A stretch of 35,638 nt of DNA from a virus. The stretch covers positions 1 to 35,638 of IMG/VR virus record IMGVR_UViG_3300012001_000206. The stretch is one strand, 5' to 3'. Position numbers and translations under genes: made by a program. Within the stretch, counting starts at the first letter, position 1. The number at the start of each line of letters is the position of its first letter. This document shows positions 23,490 through 30,629 of this stretch, piece by piece. The notes under the pieces were generated by a model. The model had not been told where the DNA came from. It saw only the letters and a program-made list of their open reading frames with translations, and searched no databases.

Positions 23490-24790
23490 TTCTCCGATCC
23501 CTCCCTCGATTTGCGTTTGAGGCGCTCGAGCCGTTGATACTGGTCTTCCTGCTTCTTCTCGTCCGGGCTCTGCGGCTTTCTCTTGGTCATGCCGCGGCGT
23601 GTCATCATTGACACATACCTATTGGCGTCCATTGAGTGCTCGTTTTGCTTGACGGGAGTCTGCTCCTTTATATCTCGGTCAGGAGCTACGTCCAACTTCT
23701 CCTCGGGCCAATGGTAGCTCTCGTACTCGTCGATCGTATGCGGAGAAGTACCGCGAAAGACCTTGTAGCGCCTGGTTTTGACAAGCTCGTAGTGAACGTC
23801 GATGCCAGCCTGAATGCTGTTGTCGGCTGGGATGCAAGTCAATCCAGCCTCGTTGAAGGCCTGGATCGCCTCGGGGTATGAGGGGTCGGCGTAGAACGAC
23901 TTCACGCCAAAGATCGCCTTCGCCTGGCGTCCGACCTCAATCTTCTGGGCCATTGTTTGCGTCGTCCTATAGAACTCGAACGTCTGAAAGTGCTTGTCGT
24001 CAGGCGTGATGCCACGGACCACGAGCGCGAATGGATTCGTCCAGCCCCAGTCGATTCCCCCGTGAAAGACGGAGCCCGTCGGCAGCGTGAAGGGTTCGCA
24101 GACGTTCTCGTCGTCATCAAAGCAGTCATAGACCAAGCCCGTCATCTTTTCCCAGATGCCGCCGAACATGGCCCGGAAGCGTCTCGGATCCATGGTCAAC
24201 CTGGCATGATCGACGGAGGCTTTCGGGAAAAGCGGGTTCTCCCAGCTTGCGGCCTGAATTAGCTCCACGTCTGGGCGTGAGAAGCGGTCTTTCATGATGG
24301 GCTTGACGATGTCTTTGAATAACCAGTTGAGAGCGTAGGGGCTGGACGTTAGGTCGATAGGGCAGTCTCGAAATGCAGCTCTAGCGATGGCGTTCTCCCA
24401 GAAATATAGGGAGACTTTTCCAGCTTCATCGATCCAAATGTGACGGACATTCGTGATACCGACGATTGAGTCCGGCTCCGTCGCCGTCCGAAAGTAGCAG
24501 ATTCCCCCGCCCTTAACGCGAAAGGTGGCGTCAACCTTGTTATAGGTTCCGCAGCCATCCATGATCTTGAGGAACGCTGGAAGCGTCGACTGTTGCATGA
24601 TCTTGTAAGTTGGGGCGGCAACGACAAAGGCGTCATCTTCGGACGTGTAGGTATGCATCGCAATCTTCATGCGGACTGCGCCAACAGTTGACTTACCGAA
24701 CTGGATGCCGCTTAAGAGCGCAACGATCTTGGCCTTCGAAAAGACGGCTTGATCCTGCTTCAGAGAATGCGGAGCCCAGTCGCTAGACAT
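23477..24790 (-). CDS. terL: terminase large subunit
   Basis: From ATG 24790 (GAAGGA upstream) the 437-residue protein has Walker A LLSGIQFGKST (26-36), Walker B HIWIDEAG with Asp121-Glu122, and the RNase H-like nuclease acids GGIDWGW (Asp247), YADPSY (Asp302) and DANRY (Asp387). It pumps DNA into the head and cuts the concatemer. An in-frame GTG at 24835 would add 15 residues but overlaps the NeuB gene. A basic, charged C-terminal tail (RLERLKRKSREGSEKW) ends it. Confidence 0.9.
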   Translation of the reverse strand: MSSDWAPHSLKQDQAVFSKAKIVALLSGIQFGKSTVGAVRMKIAMHTYTSEDDAFVVAAPTYKIMQQSTLPAFLKIMDGCGTYNKVDATFRVKGGGICYFRTATEPDSIVGITNVRHIWIDEAGKVSLYFWENAIARAAFRDCPIDLTSSPYALNWLFKDIVKPIMKDRFSRPDVELIQAASWENPLFPKASVDHARLTMDPRRFRAMFGGIWEKMTGLVYDCFDDDENVCEPFTLPTGSVFHGGIDWGWTNPFALVVRGITPDDKHFQTFEFYRTTQTMAQKIEVGRQAKAIFGVKSFYADPSYPEAIQAFNEAGLTCIPADNSIQAGIDVHYELVKTRRYKVFRGTSPHTIDEYESYHWPEEKLDVAPDRDIKEQTPVKQNEHSMDANRYVSMMTRRGMTKRKPQSPDEKKQEDQYQRLERLKRKSREGSEKWTA

Positions 24791-24828
24791 CCAGGTATTT
24801 CCTTCATGTTGAAACCTCCGGAGCCCTT

Positions 24829-25779
24829 CTACCACAAGACTTTCATGATTGGATCGCCACGCTTCACGGCCTCGCGTATCGCCTTACCGTGAGCCTTCTC
24901 CCAATCGAAAGGGCTCATGCCCTTCGTGTCGTCGACAAGAGAGCGGTACGCCCCGAAGTTGACGCCGTAGACAAGCTTCTCGCCCTTCTCGATGTCCCGC
25001 GTGGCGAGCAGCCTCCGGTTGTGGCGCTTGACCATCGCGTCCTCCTCGTACGTCGGCCCTATCATCGGTTCCTTCTCGCCACGGATATGCTGGACCATGA
25101 GCTTGAACTCCCCTGGGTCGAGGCTATGCGGCCTGTCAGGCGTGTCGAGTTCGGGGTACGCGGTGAAGTGCTTCTCGAGCACCGTCGCCCCCGCCTTGAT
25201 TGCAGACAGAGGCGTCTGAATGATGTCGGTCGTATGGTCGGAGAACCCGATGCCAGCAACTTCGAGCATGTCGAGTTTCTTCATCACGCGTAGGTCGACT
25301 GTCCGGGCCGGGTAGGATGCCACGCAGTAGAGCAGCGTAGTCCTCGCAGCGGCCGACCCGAGGCAGTCCAGGGACCGTTCGATCTCGTTGTAGGTCTTCG
25401 CCCCGGTGCTGAGGAAGATCGGCTTACAGGTCTTTGCTACGGCTTGCAGGAGATGCGGATAGCAGGCGTCCGAACTCGCGATTTTATGCGTGCTGACGTA
25501 GGGGTTCACGATTTCGACAAGATCGGGGCTGAAGGCGGTGCACATGAAGTCGATGCGGCAGGAGTCAGCTTTGTCTTTGAGGGCGGGGATCCACTCGGTC
25601 CGTAGGATACCGAACATCCTAGTGCAGGACCTGTTACCGCTCCCATAGAGCGCATCATGATCGAAAGCTTGGAACTTGACCGCGTCCGCGCCGGATTCTG
25701 CCGCAGCTTCGATCGACCGCAGGCAGTGCACGAGGGTCTCCCAGTTGGATCCGACCTCGGCAATCAGGTATGGCTTCAC
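24829..25779 (-). CDS. neuB: NeuB-family nonulosonic (sialic-acid-like) synthase
   Basis: The protein has 316 residues and starts at GTG 25779, overlapping the small terminase stop (GTGA). The TIM-barrel NeuB domain starts YLIAEVGSNW and contains GADAVKFQAFDHDALY, THKIASSDACY, IFLSTGAKTYNEIE, GFSDHT and GATVLEKHFTAYPEL. The C-terminal SAF (antifreeze-like) domain is LLATRDIEKGEKLVYGVNFG followed by KAIREAVKRGDPI. The enzyme condenses phosphoenolpyruvate with an N-acylated hexose to give sialic, pseudaminic or legionaminic-type acid. It lies between the two terminase genes, 20 kb from its partner genes but in the same late operon. Confidence 0.85.
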   Translation of the reverse strand: MKPYLIAEVGSNWETLVHCLRSIEAAAESGADAVKFQAFDHDALYGSGNRSCTRMFGILRTEWIPALKDKADSCRIDFMCTAFSPDLVEIVNPYVSTHKIASSDACYPHLLQAVAKTCKPIFLSTGAKTYNEIERSLDCLGSAAARTTLLYCVASYPARTVDLRVMKKLDMLEVAGIGFSDHTTDIIQTPLSAIKAGATVLEKHFTAYPELDTPDRPHSLDPGEFKLMVQHIRGEKEPMIGPTYEEDAMVKRHNRRLLATRDIEKGEKLVYGVNFGAYRSLVDDTKGMSPFDWEKAHGKAIREAVKRGDPIMKVLW

Positions 25780-26168
25780 TCCTCGATCTCCTTCGGCTTC
25801 TCCATCCCAAGCTCCAATGTCTCGCCAGAGGGTCGGCGGATCACGAACGGGGTAGGCACCGTGACTTCTATTTTGTCCTTCACCTTGCCGACCAAGCGGT
25901 CGAGGAAGAAGCCGAGCGCCGCTTGGTCTCCTTCTTTGAACGCGCGCATGCCGATGCTGATCACGATCCGATCTAGGAAGTGCGTCTCAGCGTCAACCAA
26001 GGTCTTCTCGAGGTCGACCAACGTGCAATAGAGGTACTTGTTGAAGACCGCCTCGACCTGAGGCCTGGTCAGCTTCCTTGCAGCTTTGAGCTCGGGGGGC
26101 ACCTCTGGCCTGCCCTTGCCCACAGATGCCCGATTGCCCTTCTTAAAGGGCTTGCCGGCGCCTGGCAT
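25776..26168 (-). CDS. small terminase-like protein (DUF5681-type start)
   Basis: The start at 26168 follows GGGAGGA and gives MPGAGKPFKKGNRASVGKGR. This basic PFKKG...GRP pattern is characteristic of DUF5681-like small proteins that precede the large terminase. The rest of the 130 residues is helical with ERLVGKV-like segments and ends in an acidic tail. By position it should recognise the packaging site. NeuB intervenes between it and terL. Confidence 0.6.
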   Translation of the reverse strand: MPGAGKPFKKGNRASVGKGRPEVPPELKAARKLTRPQVEAVFNKYLYCTLVDLEKTLVDAETHFLDRIVISIGMRAFKEGDQAALGFFLDRLVGKVKDKIEVTVPTPFVIRRPSGETLELGMEKPKEIEE

Positions 26169-26181
26169 TGTTCCTCCCGTA

Positions 26182-26634
26182 CTAAAGTATGAATGGGAGG
26201 TGCCCGTAAGGCAGCCTTGCGAGGTATCGCGCACGCCTTAGGTCAGATCGCGCAGCCCTCGCGACACTCTTGAGTCCGCGTGTCGAGGAGATCGCGGCGT
26301 AGCCAGCAGCGAAGTCGAGGACCGCGCACTCGGTCGTTCGGATCTCATCGCCATCTTCTGTCACTGTCGCATCGCTCACGCTGTGATCCATTGCATCGCG
26401 ACGAATTAGCCCTCCCTGGCCGTCACTGCCGCGCGGATGGAGGCGCTCGTAAGCTTTTCGCCAGATGAGCTCCATGCTCAAGATCGCGCCCTTGGCCTTC
26501 TCGCGCTGCTCAAGCGCCTGCAGGAGCATCTCCGACGGCAGGTCCTCGTCCTTTGAGCCTTTCGCTCGCACGAGCCGACGAGCCGCCTTGAGGAAGGCGT
26601 TCGCATCGAAGGTTTCGTCTGCGACGAAGCTCAT
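26182..26634 (-). CDS. hypothetical protein
   Basis: The protein has 150 residues. An N-terminal helical part (FLKAARRLVRAKGSKDEDLP) is followed by EMLLQALEQREKAKGAILSM, a beta/loop middle, and a very basic end (RAARSDLRRARYLARLPYG). ATG 26634 overlaps the upstream stop. The basic tail suggests nucleic-acid contact. No family recognised. The place just upstream of the packaging genes allows a link with packaging, by position only. Confidence 0.55.
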   Translation of the reverse strand: MSFVADETFDANAFLKAARRLVRAKGSKDEDLPSEMLLQALEQREKAKGAILSMELIWRKAYERLHPRGSDGQGGLIRRDAMDHSVSDATVTEDGDEIRTTECAVLDFAAGYAAISSTRGLKSVARAARSDLRRARYLARLPYGHLPFIL

Positions 26635-26870
26635 TCCCCGTCGACTCCGTTGATCCCTGCCTCGGCGAAGAACTTATGGGCCTCGAAGTTTAGGCGCATG
26701 AGCTGGATCGCCTTGTCGGCGCAGTCCGTCGCGGCTCGAACTGTGTCGGACGTCACCGTCGTCGCAGTTACGCGGTCCATCAGATCCTCGAGCTTGTCGA
26801 GAAGACCTTCGGACCTAGTCTTCATGGACGCCTTGGCGACGTCTCTACGCTTTGCAATCTCGTTGGCCAC
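26631..26870 (-). CDS. small helical protein
   Basis: I chose GTG 26870, because AAGGAG sits seven bases upstream, over the ATG at 26930, which would overlap the upstream gene by 86 bases. The 79 residues are almost all helix (MKTRSEGLLDKLEDLMDRVT, then AATDCADKAIQLMRLNFEAH) and look like a two-helix bundle. Function unknown. The next gene overlaps by ATGA. Confidence 0.5.
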   Translation of the reverse strand: MANEIAKRRDVAKASMKTRSEGLLDKLEDLMDRVTATTVTSDTVRAATDCADKAIQLMRLNFEAHKFFAEAGINGVDGE

Positions 26871-27639
26871 CGGTGGTCTCCTTCGCAAATTGTTTGATGG
26901 ACCGGACGATGGACTCGGCGCTTCTGCCACCGTAGATCCAGCGCTGATAGGTGCTCATGATTCTGATGTATTGCTTCAGCATCGGGTCAATTTTGCAGCG
27001 CAAGAGCGGGCGTAGGGCCACCCATGGCACGATCACGAAGCGGAAGTCGCTTCGCCCTCCGTTGCCGCCAGTCGGTCCCGCGAGGGTCTTGATGAACGGT
27101 AGTCGGTCAGTGTGGAGTGGAAAGGCAGCTTCGACCCATTTGCCGGGCATGCCGTTCAAGCTCTTCGATCCCGTCCCCAGTCTCGAGAGCTGCTCTTTGA
27201 CCGAATGCACGCCGCCGCGCTGAAGCCGCTTTGCGATAAGGACACGAGGTTGCACGCCGGAGCGGCGAAGCAGTAGGACGGACTCAGCGACAGTCCAAGA
27301 GTCGTGGCGCCGGGTGTCTTTGCGGAGGTGCTCAAGATCGGGAGTTTGGTAGGCGACCGTCAGGCATGAATTGAACTCGGACTCGGTAAAACCGAAGTGC
27401 TTCTGGCACTCCTTCGCCGAGTGCGTGAGATAAAACTCGAGGAGAGCGCGCCGGAGGTGTTTGTGCTTCGTCTTCTGGCGCATATAAGCGCCGTTGACGA
27501 GCCCGAGCTCCTGGCCTTTCGTGCGCACCTGATTGACGTTGAGGCCGAACTTCAACGCGATCTGCGGGTATGTGAGGACACCGCTCGCGACCAAGTCGCG
27601 CAGCTCCTGCTCACGGTGTTCGGGCCATCTTCTAGCCAT
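26845..27639 (-). CDS. helix-turn-helix DNA-binding protein
   Basis: ATG 27639 lies within the end of the previous gene. Residues 1-55 (MARRWPEHREQELRDLVASG, then YPQIALKFGLNVNQVRTKGQ) form a helix-turn-helix of the Myb/GcrA-like kind, and a second related unit occurs in the middle (RRHDSWTVAESVLLLRRSGV). The 264-residue protein therefore probably binds DNA with two modules and may act on transcription or packaging. The C-terminal half is basic, without catalytic motifs that I can see. Confidence 0.6.
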   Translation of the reverse strand: MARRWPEHREQELRDLVASGVLTYPQIALKFGLNVNQVRTKGQELGLVNGAYMRQKTKHKHLRRALLEFYLTHSAKECQKHFGFTESEFNSCLTVAYQTPDLEHLRKDTRRHDSWTVAESVLLLRRSGVQPRVLIAKRLQRGGVHSVKEQLSRLGTGSKSLNGMPGKWVEAAFPLHTDRLPFIKTLAGPTGGNGGRSDFRFVIVPWVALRPLLRCKIDPMLKQYIRIMSTYQRWIYGGRSAESIVRSIKQFAKETTGGQRDCKA

Positions 27640-27907
27640 CGAAGTCCACCCGGTTGACGCCCGCCTTCTCTTCGAGAAAAGCGTCGTGGCCGTCGTAGAG
27701 TCGCTCGAGAAACTCTTCATGCTCGACCTGGCGGTCGCCGGCTACGAGCATCGCAAGGCAGCCCATCGACTCAGCCTTGTCCATGACCTCTTTGCCGCTC
27801 CGATGGGGAAACGCCTCGAGCAGATCGGTCAGCGTGTCCAAGGTCTGCGCGAGTCGGATGAACCGGTCATGCTCGTCATCAGGCCACTCGAAATATTTGA
27901 GGGCCAT
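27632..27907 (-). CDS. small acidic protein, first gene of the late operon
   Basis: The protein has 91 residues and starts at ATG 27907 with AAGGA upstream. It is acidic and helical (ALKYFEWPDDEHDRFIRLAQ then TLDTLTDLLEAFPHRSGKEV) and ends FLEEKAGVNRVDFDG. It is the promoter-proximal gene of the 27-kb leftward operon. Four tandem 11-bp repeats overlap its start and leader, so its level may be tightly set. Function unknown. Confidence 0.55.
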   Translation of the reverse strand: MALKYFEWPDDEHDRFIRLAQTLDTLTDLLEAFPHRSGKEVMDKAESMGCLAMLVAGDRQVEHEEFLERLYDGHDAFLEEKAGVNRVDFDG

Positions 27908-27946
27908 AGCGATTCCTTGGCGATTAGCTGGCGATTGATGGCGTTT
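27907..27946 (-). promoter_or_regulatory. four tandem TGGCGATT-like repeats at the late operon start
   Basis: On the + strand TAGCGATT (27907), TGGCGATT (27918), TGGCGATT (27929) and TGGCGTTT (27939) occur at spacings of 11, 11 and 10 bases. They overlap the start and leader of the first gene of the leftward late operon. About one helical turn apart, they present the same face of the DNA and could form a cooperative operator or iteron-like site. No regulator is proven. The rest of the gap (27947-28092) shows no confident promoter. Confidence 0.55.
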
Positions 27947-28052
27947 CCATTGTGGATACACCAGTGTTGCCGTTTTTCTACGCAGAGCGCAAGACTCAAG
28001 GCAGAGCTTCGCCGGCCGATGGCGCCTTTGCGCATAGCCTGACCTTCTTGCG

Positions 28053-28080
28053 AAGCCGCTTCACCGAGGCGGCTTTCTTT
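28053..28080 (+). terminator. terminator-like hairpin before the lysozyme gene
   Basis: AAGCCGC (28053-28059) and GCGGCTT (28069-28075) are perfectly complementary with a 9-base loop and are followed by TCTTT on the + strand. No rightward gene lies upstream, so it may instead be an mRNA leader hairpin, or it may stop antisense transcripts. It sits just ahead of the ribosome site GAGGAG of the lysozyme. Confidence 0.45.
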
Positions 28081-28092
28081 CGAGGAGCCCGA

Positions 28093-28542
28093 GTGATCAC
28101 CTCGCCTGCTGGCATCGCTTTGATCAAAAGCTTCGAAGGCCTCCGGCTTGAGGCCTACCAGGACCAGGTCGGCGTCTGGACGATCGGCTACGGGTCGACT
28201 CGCGGTGTAAAAGCTGGGGACAAGATCACGGAAGGCGAGGCCGTCGCGCGGCTGGTCGACGATCTTCAGGGGGCTGAGGCGGGAGTCAGGCGGCTCGTGA
28301 CCGCGACGCTGACCCAGCCCCAGTTCGATGCTTTGGTAAGTTTTGTCTTCAATCTCGGTGCGCCGTCTCTGGCGAGTTCGCAGCTGCTTCGGCTTTTGAA
28401 CAGCGGCAAGGCGAGCCTAGCGGCCGATGAATTCCCGAGGTGGGTGCATGCGGGGGGCGTCGTGGTTGAGGGGCTTCGGCGGCGTCGGCGGGCCGAACAG
28501 GCGCTTTTTCAAGGCCTGAGATATAATATGCATACGGACTAG
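28093..28542 (+). CDS. T4-type lysozyme endolysin (GH24 family)
   Basis: The start is GTG 28093, with GAGGAG seven bases upstream. The 149-residue protein has the T4 lysozyme catalytic triad with exact spacing: Glu15 (SFEG), Asp24 (YQD) and Thr30 (WTIGYG), matching E11/D20/T26 of T4. TQPQFDALVSFVFNLG and LRRRRRAEQALF-like segments complete the fold. It cleaves peptidoglycan to release progeny. The gene runs opposite to the late operon and has no partner holin next to it. No SAR or signal sequence is visible, so a separate holin is expected. Confidence 0.85.
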   Translation: MITSPAGIALIKSFEGLRLEAYQDQVGVWTIGYGSTRGVKAGDKITEGEAVARLVDDLQGAEAGVRRLVTATLTQPQFDALVSFVFNLGAPSLASSQLLRLLNSGKASLAADEFPRWVHAGGVVVEGLRRRRRAEQALFQGLRYNMHTD

Positions 28543-28648
28543 CCTTACCGGCTACTAATGACCTGTAATTCCTTGTTAATACAGAATTAGGTAAAGTTCT
28601 GCACTCCCATGTCGATATGTATGATATATGGCGGACGGGAGGACGACT

Positions 28649-28885
28649 TTGCCGACGGTCATGAAAATCGGAAGCATCAAAATCTATGTCTATGCCGATG
28701 ATCACAACCCTCCGCATGTTCATGTTCTGCATGCCGATTGTTCTGCGGTCATCGAGATAGAAACCGGCACCGTCGTCAAGCACCGGGGATTTAAGGCGTC
28801 GGAACTAAAGATTTTAGTGCGCACGATATCGGCCAACAAAGAGGCCCTGCTCGCCGCATGGGAGAGTCTCAATGAAGACGAGTAA
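28649..28885 (+). CDS. DUF4160 protein, candidate toxin of a toxin-antitoxin pair
   Basis: From TTG 28649, with GGGAGGA upstream, the protein has 78 residues; ATG 28628 would add 7. The family pattern is clear: PTVMKIGSIKIYVYADDHNP followed by PHVHV, then a WESLNEDE end. DUF4160 proteins usually pair with DUF2442 proteins in toxin-antitoxin-like operons. Here the partner is BrnA-like. The gene overlaps the next by 14 bases. Toxicity is inferred from family and pairing. Confidence 0.65.
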   Translation: MPTVMKIGSIKIYVYADDHNPPHVHVLHADCSAVIEIETGTVVKHRGFKASELKILVRTISANKEALLAAWESLNEDE

Positions 28886-29246
28886 AAAAGATGGGGTTCA
28901 ATACGCCGAAGGCGTCGAGCCGGCTCCTGAAGGGGAGCCGAGCCCGGAGTTCCTGGCCGAGATAAAGAAGAAACCGAAGATCCGAATCACGACGATGATC
29001 GACCTCGATATCTACGAAGCCTTGAAGCGGCGCGCGGCGATCGACGGCGACGGCCGGTACCAGACCTATCTAAATCAACTCCTGCACAGTGTCCTCATGC
29101 TTGGATTCGGCGATATGCCGAATTCGCCAACGGGCGTTGATCGCTCAATAGCCTGTTTGCGATCCGACCTCGCCGCGCTAAACGCGAGGGTCGATAACAT
29201 CGACCGCAAGAATGGGACCCTGAAGAAGCGGAAGAAGCACGCCTGA
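28872..29246 (+). CDS. BrnA-like RHH antitoxin
   Basis: The protein has 124 residues. The segment KIRITTMIDLDIYEALKRRA, followed by GDGRYQTYLNQLLHSVL, matches the ribbon-helix-helix DNA-binding and dimer region of BrnA-type antitoxins. The C-terminal tail is a heptad helix ending in a Lys-rich KKRKKHA. It overlaps the DUF4160 gene by 14 bases, the usual toxin-antitoxin layout, although antitoxin comes second. It probably represses its own operon and neutralises the DUF4160 protein. Confidence 0.65.
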   Translation: MKTSKKDGVQYAEGVEPAPEGEPSPEFLAEIKKKPKIRITTMIDLDIYEALKRRAAIDGDGRYQTYLNQLLHSVLMLGFGDMPNSPTGVDRSIACLRSDLAALNARVDNIDRKNGTLKKRKKHA

Positions 29247-29255
29247 GCCCGAGCC

Positions 29256-29296
29256 AAAAAGAAAGCGCCTGGCTCGTTTCATCCCGGTCAGGCGCT
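29256..29296 (-). terminator. rho-independent terminator of the leftward early operon
   Basis: On the leftward strand AGCGCCTG and CAGGCGCT (29264-29271 and 29289-29296 on +) form an 8-bp stem, with the loop between, followed by TTCTTTTTGG. It lies 10 bases beyond the stop at 29306 and separates the leftward early genes from the rightward toxin-antitoxin operon. Confidence 0.65.
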
Positions 29297-29305
29297 CGGC
29301 ATAGG

Positions 29306-29623
29306 TCATGGTTGAGAAATCGATTGTAGCCCGGTTTCCGTGGCTCTGGCGGCAAGTGCAGTGCGAGGGTGTAGAGGCCGCTCGCACTGACTCGGCGCCG
29401 ATCGGTAGGACAGGCTTTTTTTGAAGTCGTCCTGCTGCAGCCAGCATAGCAGAACGGGTGGGCGTGACTCTTCGAGCCATTCTTGGGACTTCTAAATCCC
29501 GGTACTGTTCCAGTAGCTCGCCTAGGGTGATTTCCCCAAGCGGCCCCCTCCCCGACTCCCGGCGACAACCGAAGCTTGGCTGCCTAGATCTTGCGCAGGG
29601 GACTTTGGACGTTTACGAGGCAT
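29306..29623 (-). pseudogene. disrupted small gene at the end of the early operon
   Basis: ATG 29623 overlaps the previous stop. In this frame the sequence reads MPRKRPKSPAQDLGSQ, then meets two TAG codons, then resumes as EWLEESRPPVLLCWLQQDDF and ends at TGA 29306, right before the terminator. In the middle the -1 frame reads naturally as LGEITLGELLEQYRDL. So either one base was lost and one gained, or the gene has decayed. TAG is an ordinary stop in other genes here, so recoding is unlikely. Function unknown. Confidence 0.4.
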
Positions 29624-29777
29624 GGTCTGAAACCTCCACAAGGGTGTCGCTGACGGCAACGCGCCCGCAGCGGTGGCATCTGACGAGGACGAAGTGGCCG
29701 CGATCCACGGTGAGCAGGCCGTAGCGGGAGTCGAAGTGCCGGCAGAGGCGCTGACGGATCCAGGTAATGATGTTCAC
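29613..29777 (-). CDS. 54-residue protein with a CxxC motif
   Basis: GTG 29777 overlaps the nuclease stop (GTGA), and the end overlaps the start of the next small gene. The sequence is beta-like with one CHRCGR segment, half of a zinc knuckle, after VRC. The rest is basic and Leu/Val-rich (RYGLLTVDRGHFVLV). Coupling on both sides supports a real gene. No family named. Confidence 0.5.
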   Translation of the reverse strand: MNIITWIRQRLCRHFDSRYGLLTVDRGHFVLVRCHRCGRVAVSDTLVEVSDHAS

Positions 29778-30274
29778 GACGCATCCTTCGGAGGAGCGAT
29801 CCGGAGTGCTTCGTGAAAAGCCTGAAGGTGACGCCAGCGCTCGCGAGCCGCGGAGAACAGAATTCCGGAGACCGTCGCCGCGGCAGACGTCCTGTCGGTC
29901 GTCGGGAATATCGAGACGTGCTTCGCCCACGAATAGAGCGCAGCCTTCACCTGCGTCGGTTTGATCTGACCGCGCCACATTCCGGCTTCGATGGCGCCCA
30001 TGCTGGCCTCGATGACGAGGACGCGGACCTCGTAGCCCTTCATCCGTTTGACGCAGGCATCGAAGCGGTCGCGCTCTCTGCCGACGCATGCGACGAGATC
30101 GGCGAGCGACTTGCGCTCAACGCAGATCATGTCGGTCAGCCCGAGGACCGAATAGTCGCCGCACTTCAAGGTGCCGGTCTCGGTCTTGATCAGGAGGTCG
30201 AGGGGCGTCTGCTCGCGAGTGTCCGCGATGGCCGTGATGTCCTCGGGGCGCAGGTCGAGGTGGGGTCTACGCAT
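29774..30274 (-). CDS. ERCC4-type nuclease
   Basis: The start at 30274 follows GGAGG. The nuclease core is visible in order: IADTREQTPLDL (Asp18), GDYSVLG (Asp40) and VERKSLADLVACVGRERDRF (Glu53-Arg54-Lys55-Ser56), matching GDX(n)ERKX3D of the XPF/ERCC4 family. The 166-residue protein therefore cleaves branched or flap DNA, useful in replication or recombination. A longer in-frame start at 30340 is less likely. Confidence 0.8.
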   Translation of the reverse strand: MRRPHLDLRPEDITAIADTREQTPLDLLIKTETGTLKCGDYSVLGLTDMICVERKSLADLVACVGRERDRFDACVKRMKGYEVRVLVIEASMGAIEAGMWRGQIKPTQVKAALYSWAKHVSIFPTTDRTSAAATVSGILFSAARERWRHLQAFHEALRIAPPKDAS

Positions 30275-30452
30275 CGACTGCCTCCACGATCGTCGCCACG
30301 TCGCGAACGAGCTCCCTGGCCAGGCACATGGCGCAAGCACGGCAGAGGTAGAGGGTGAAGTCGCGGTCGTAGTCGGAGGAGGCCACGTCAGCGGGGTCGC
30401 CGCACGCGCACTCGAGACGGCCGTCGTAGTTGAGCTTGGTGATGACGGTCAT
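30267..30452 (-). CDS. small zinc-binding protein
   Basis: The protein has 61 residues and starts at ATG 30452 with GGGAGG upstream. It holds CAC in its first half and LCRACAMC in its second, four cysteines that could bind one zinc. The tail is helical (LARELVRDVATIVEAVD) and overlaps the next start. It lies between the helicase and the ERCC4 nuclease and is probably a small partner of the replication set. Confidence 0.6.
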   Translation of the reverse strand: MTVITKLNYDGRLECACGDPADVASSDYDRDFTLYLCRACAMCLARELVRDVATIVEAVDA

Positions 30453-30466
30453 GGGCGCCTCCCGGT

Positions 30467-30629
30467 GGAGGGGTGGACGGGTTGAACCCCTCTTTCACTC
30501 GCTCCCCCTGCGCGCGTGTATGCGCGCGTAGATTGATTAGGGGTATTACCCCTCCATAGGTTCCAACTAGTTGGTATAATAAAGGTTTTATCCTCCACCG
30601 ACCTCTCCATCACCCCTCCTCACCCCTCC
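30467..30629. promoter_or_regulatory. palindrome- and repeat-rich region, candidate origin or operator
   Basis: Four ACCCCTCC copies occur here: GGAGGGGTG (reverse copy) at 30467-30475, ACCCCTCC at 30548-30555, and CACCCCTCC at 30611-30619 and 30621-30629. Between them are the palindromes AGGGGTATTACCCCT (30539-30553) and CCAACTAGTTGG (30563-30574), two TGCGCGCG copies (30509-30516, 30521-30528), and TATAAT at 30575-30580. Part of this overlaps the helicase 3' end. The density suggests a replication origin, repressor site or promoter beside the primase-helicase genes. Confidence 0.5.

Noticed and set aside
28543-28648. Promoter TTCTGC-N17-TATGAT before the DUF4160 gene
   Set aside because: The -35 box matches only two consensus bases. 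The -10 may be used but support is too weak to annotate.
29306-29623. In-frame TAG codons suggesting amber recoding
   Set aside because: TAG ends the NeuB, FmdB-like, Maf-like and HTH genes normally, so TAG is a stop here. A frame error or decay is simpler.
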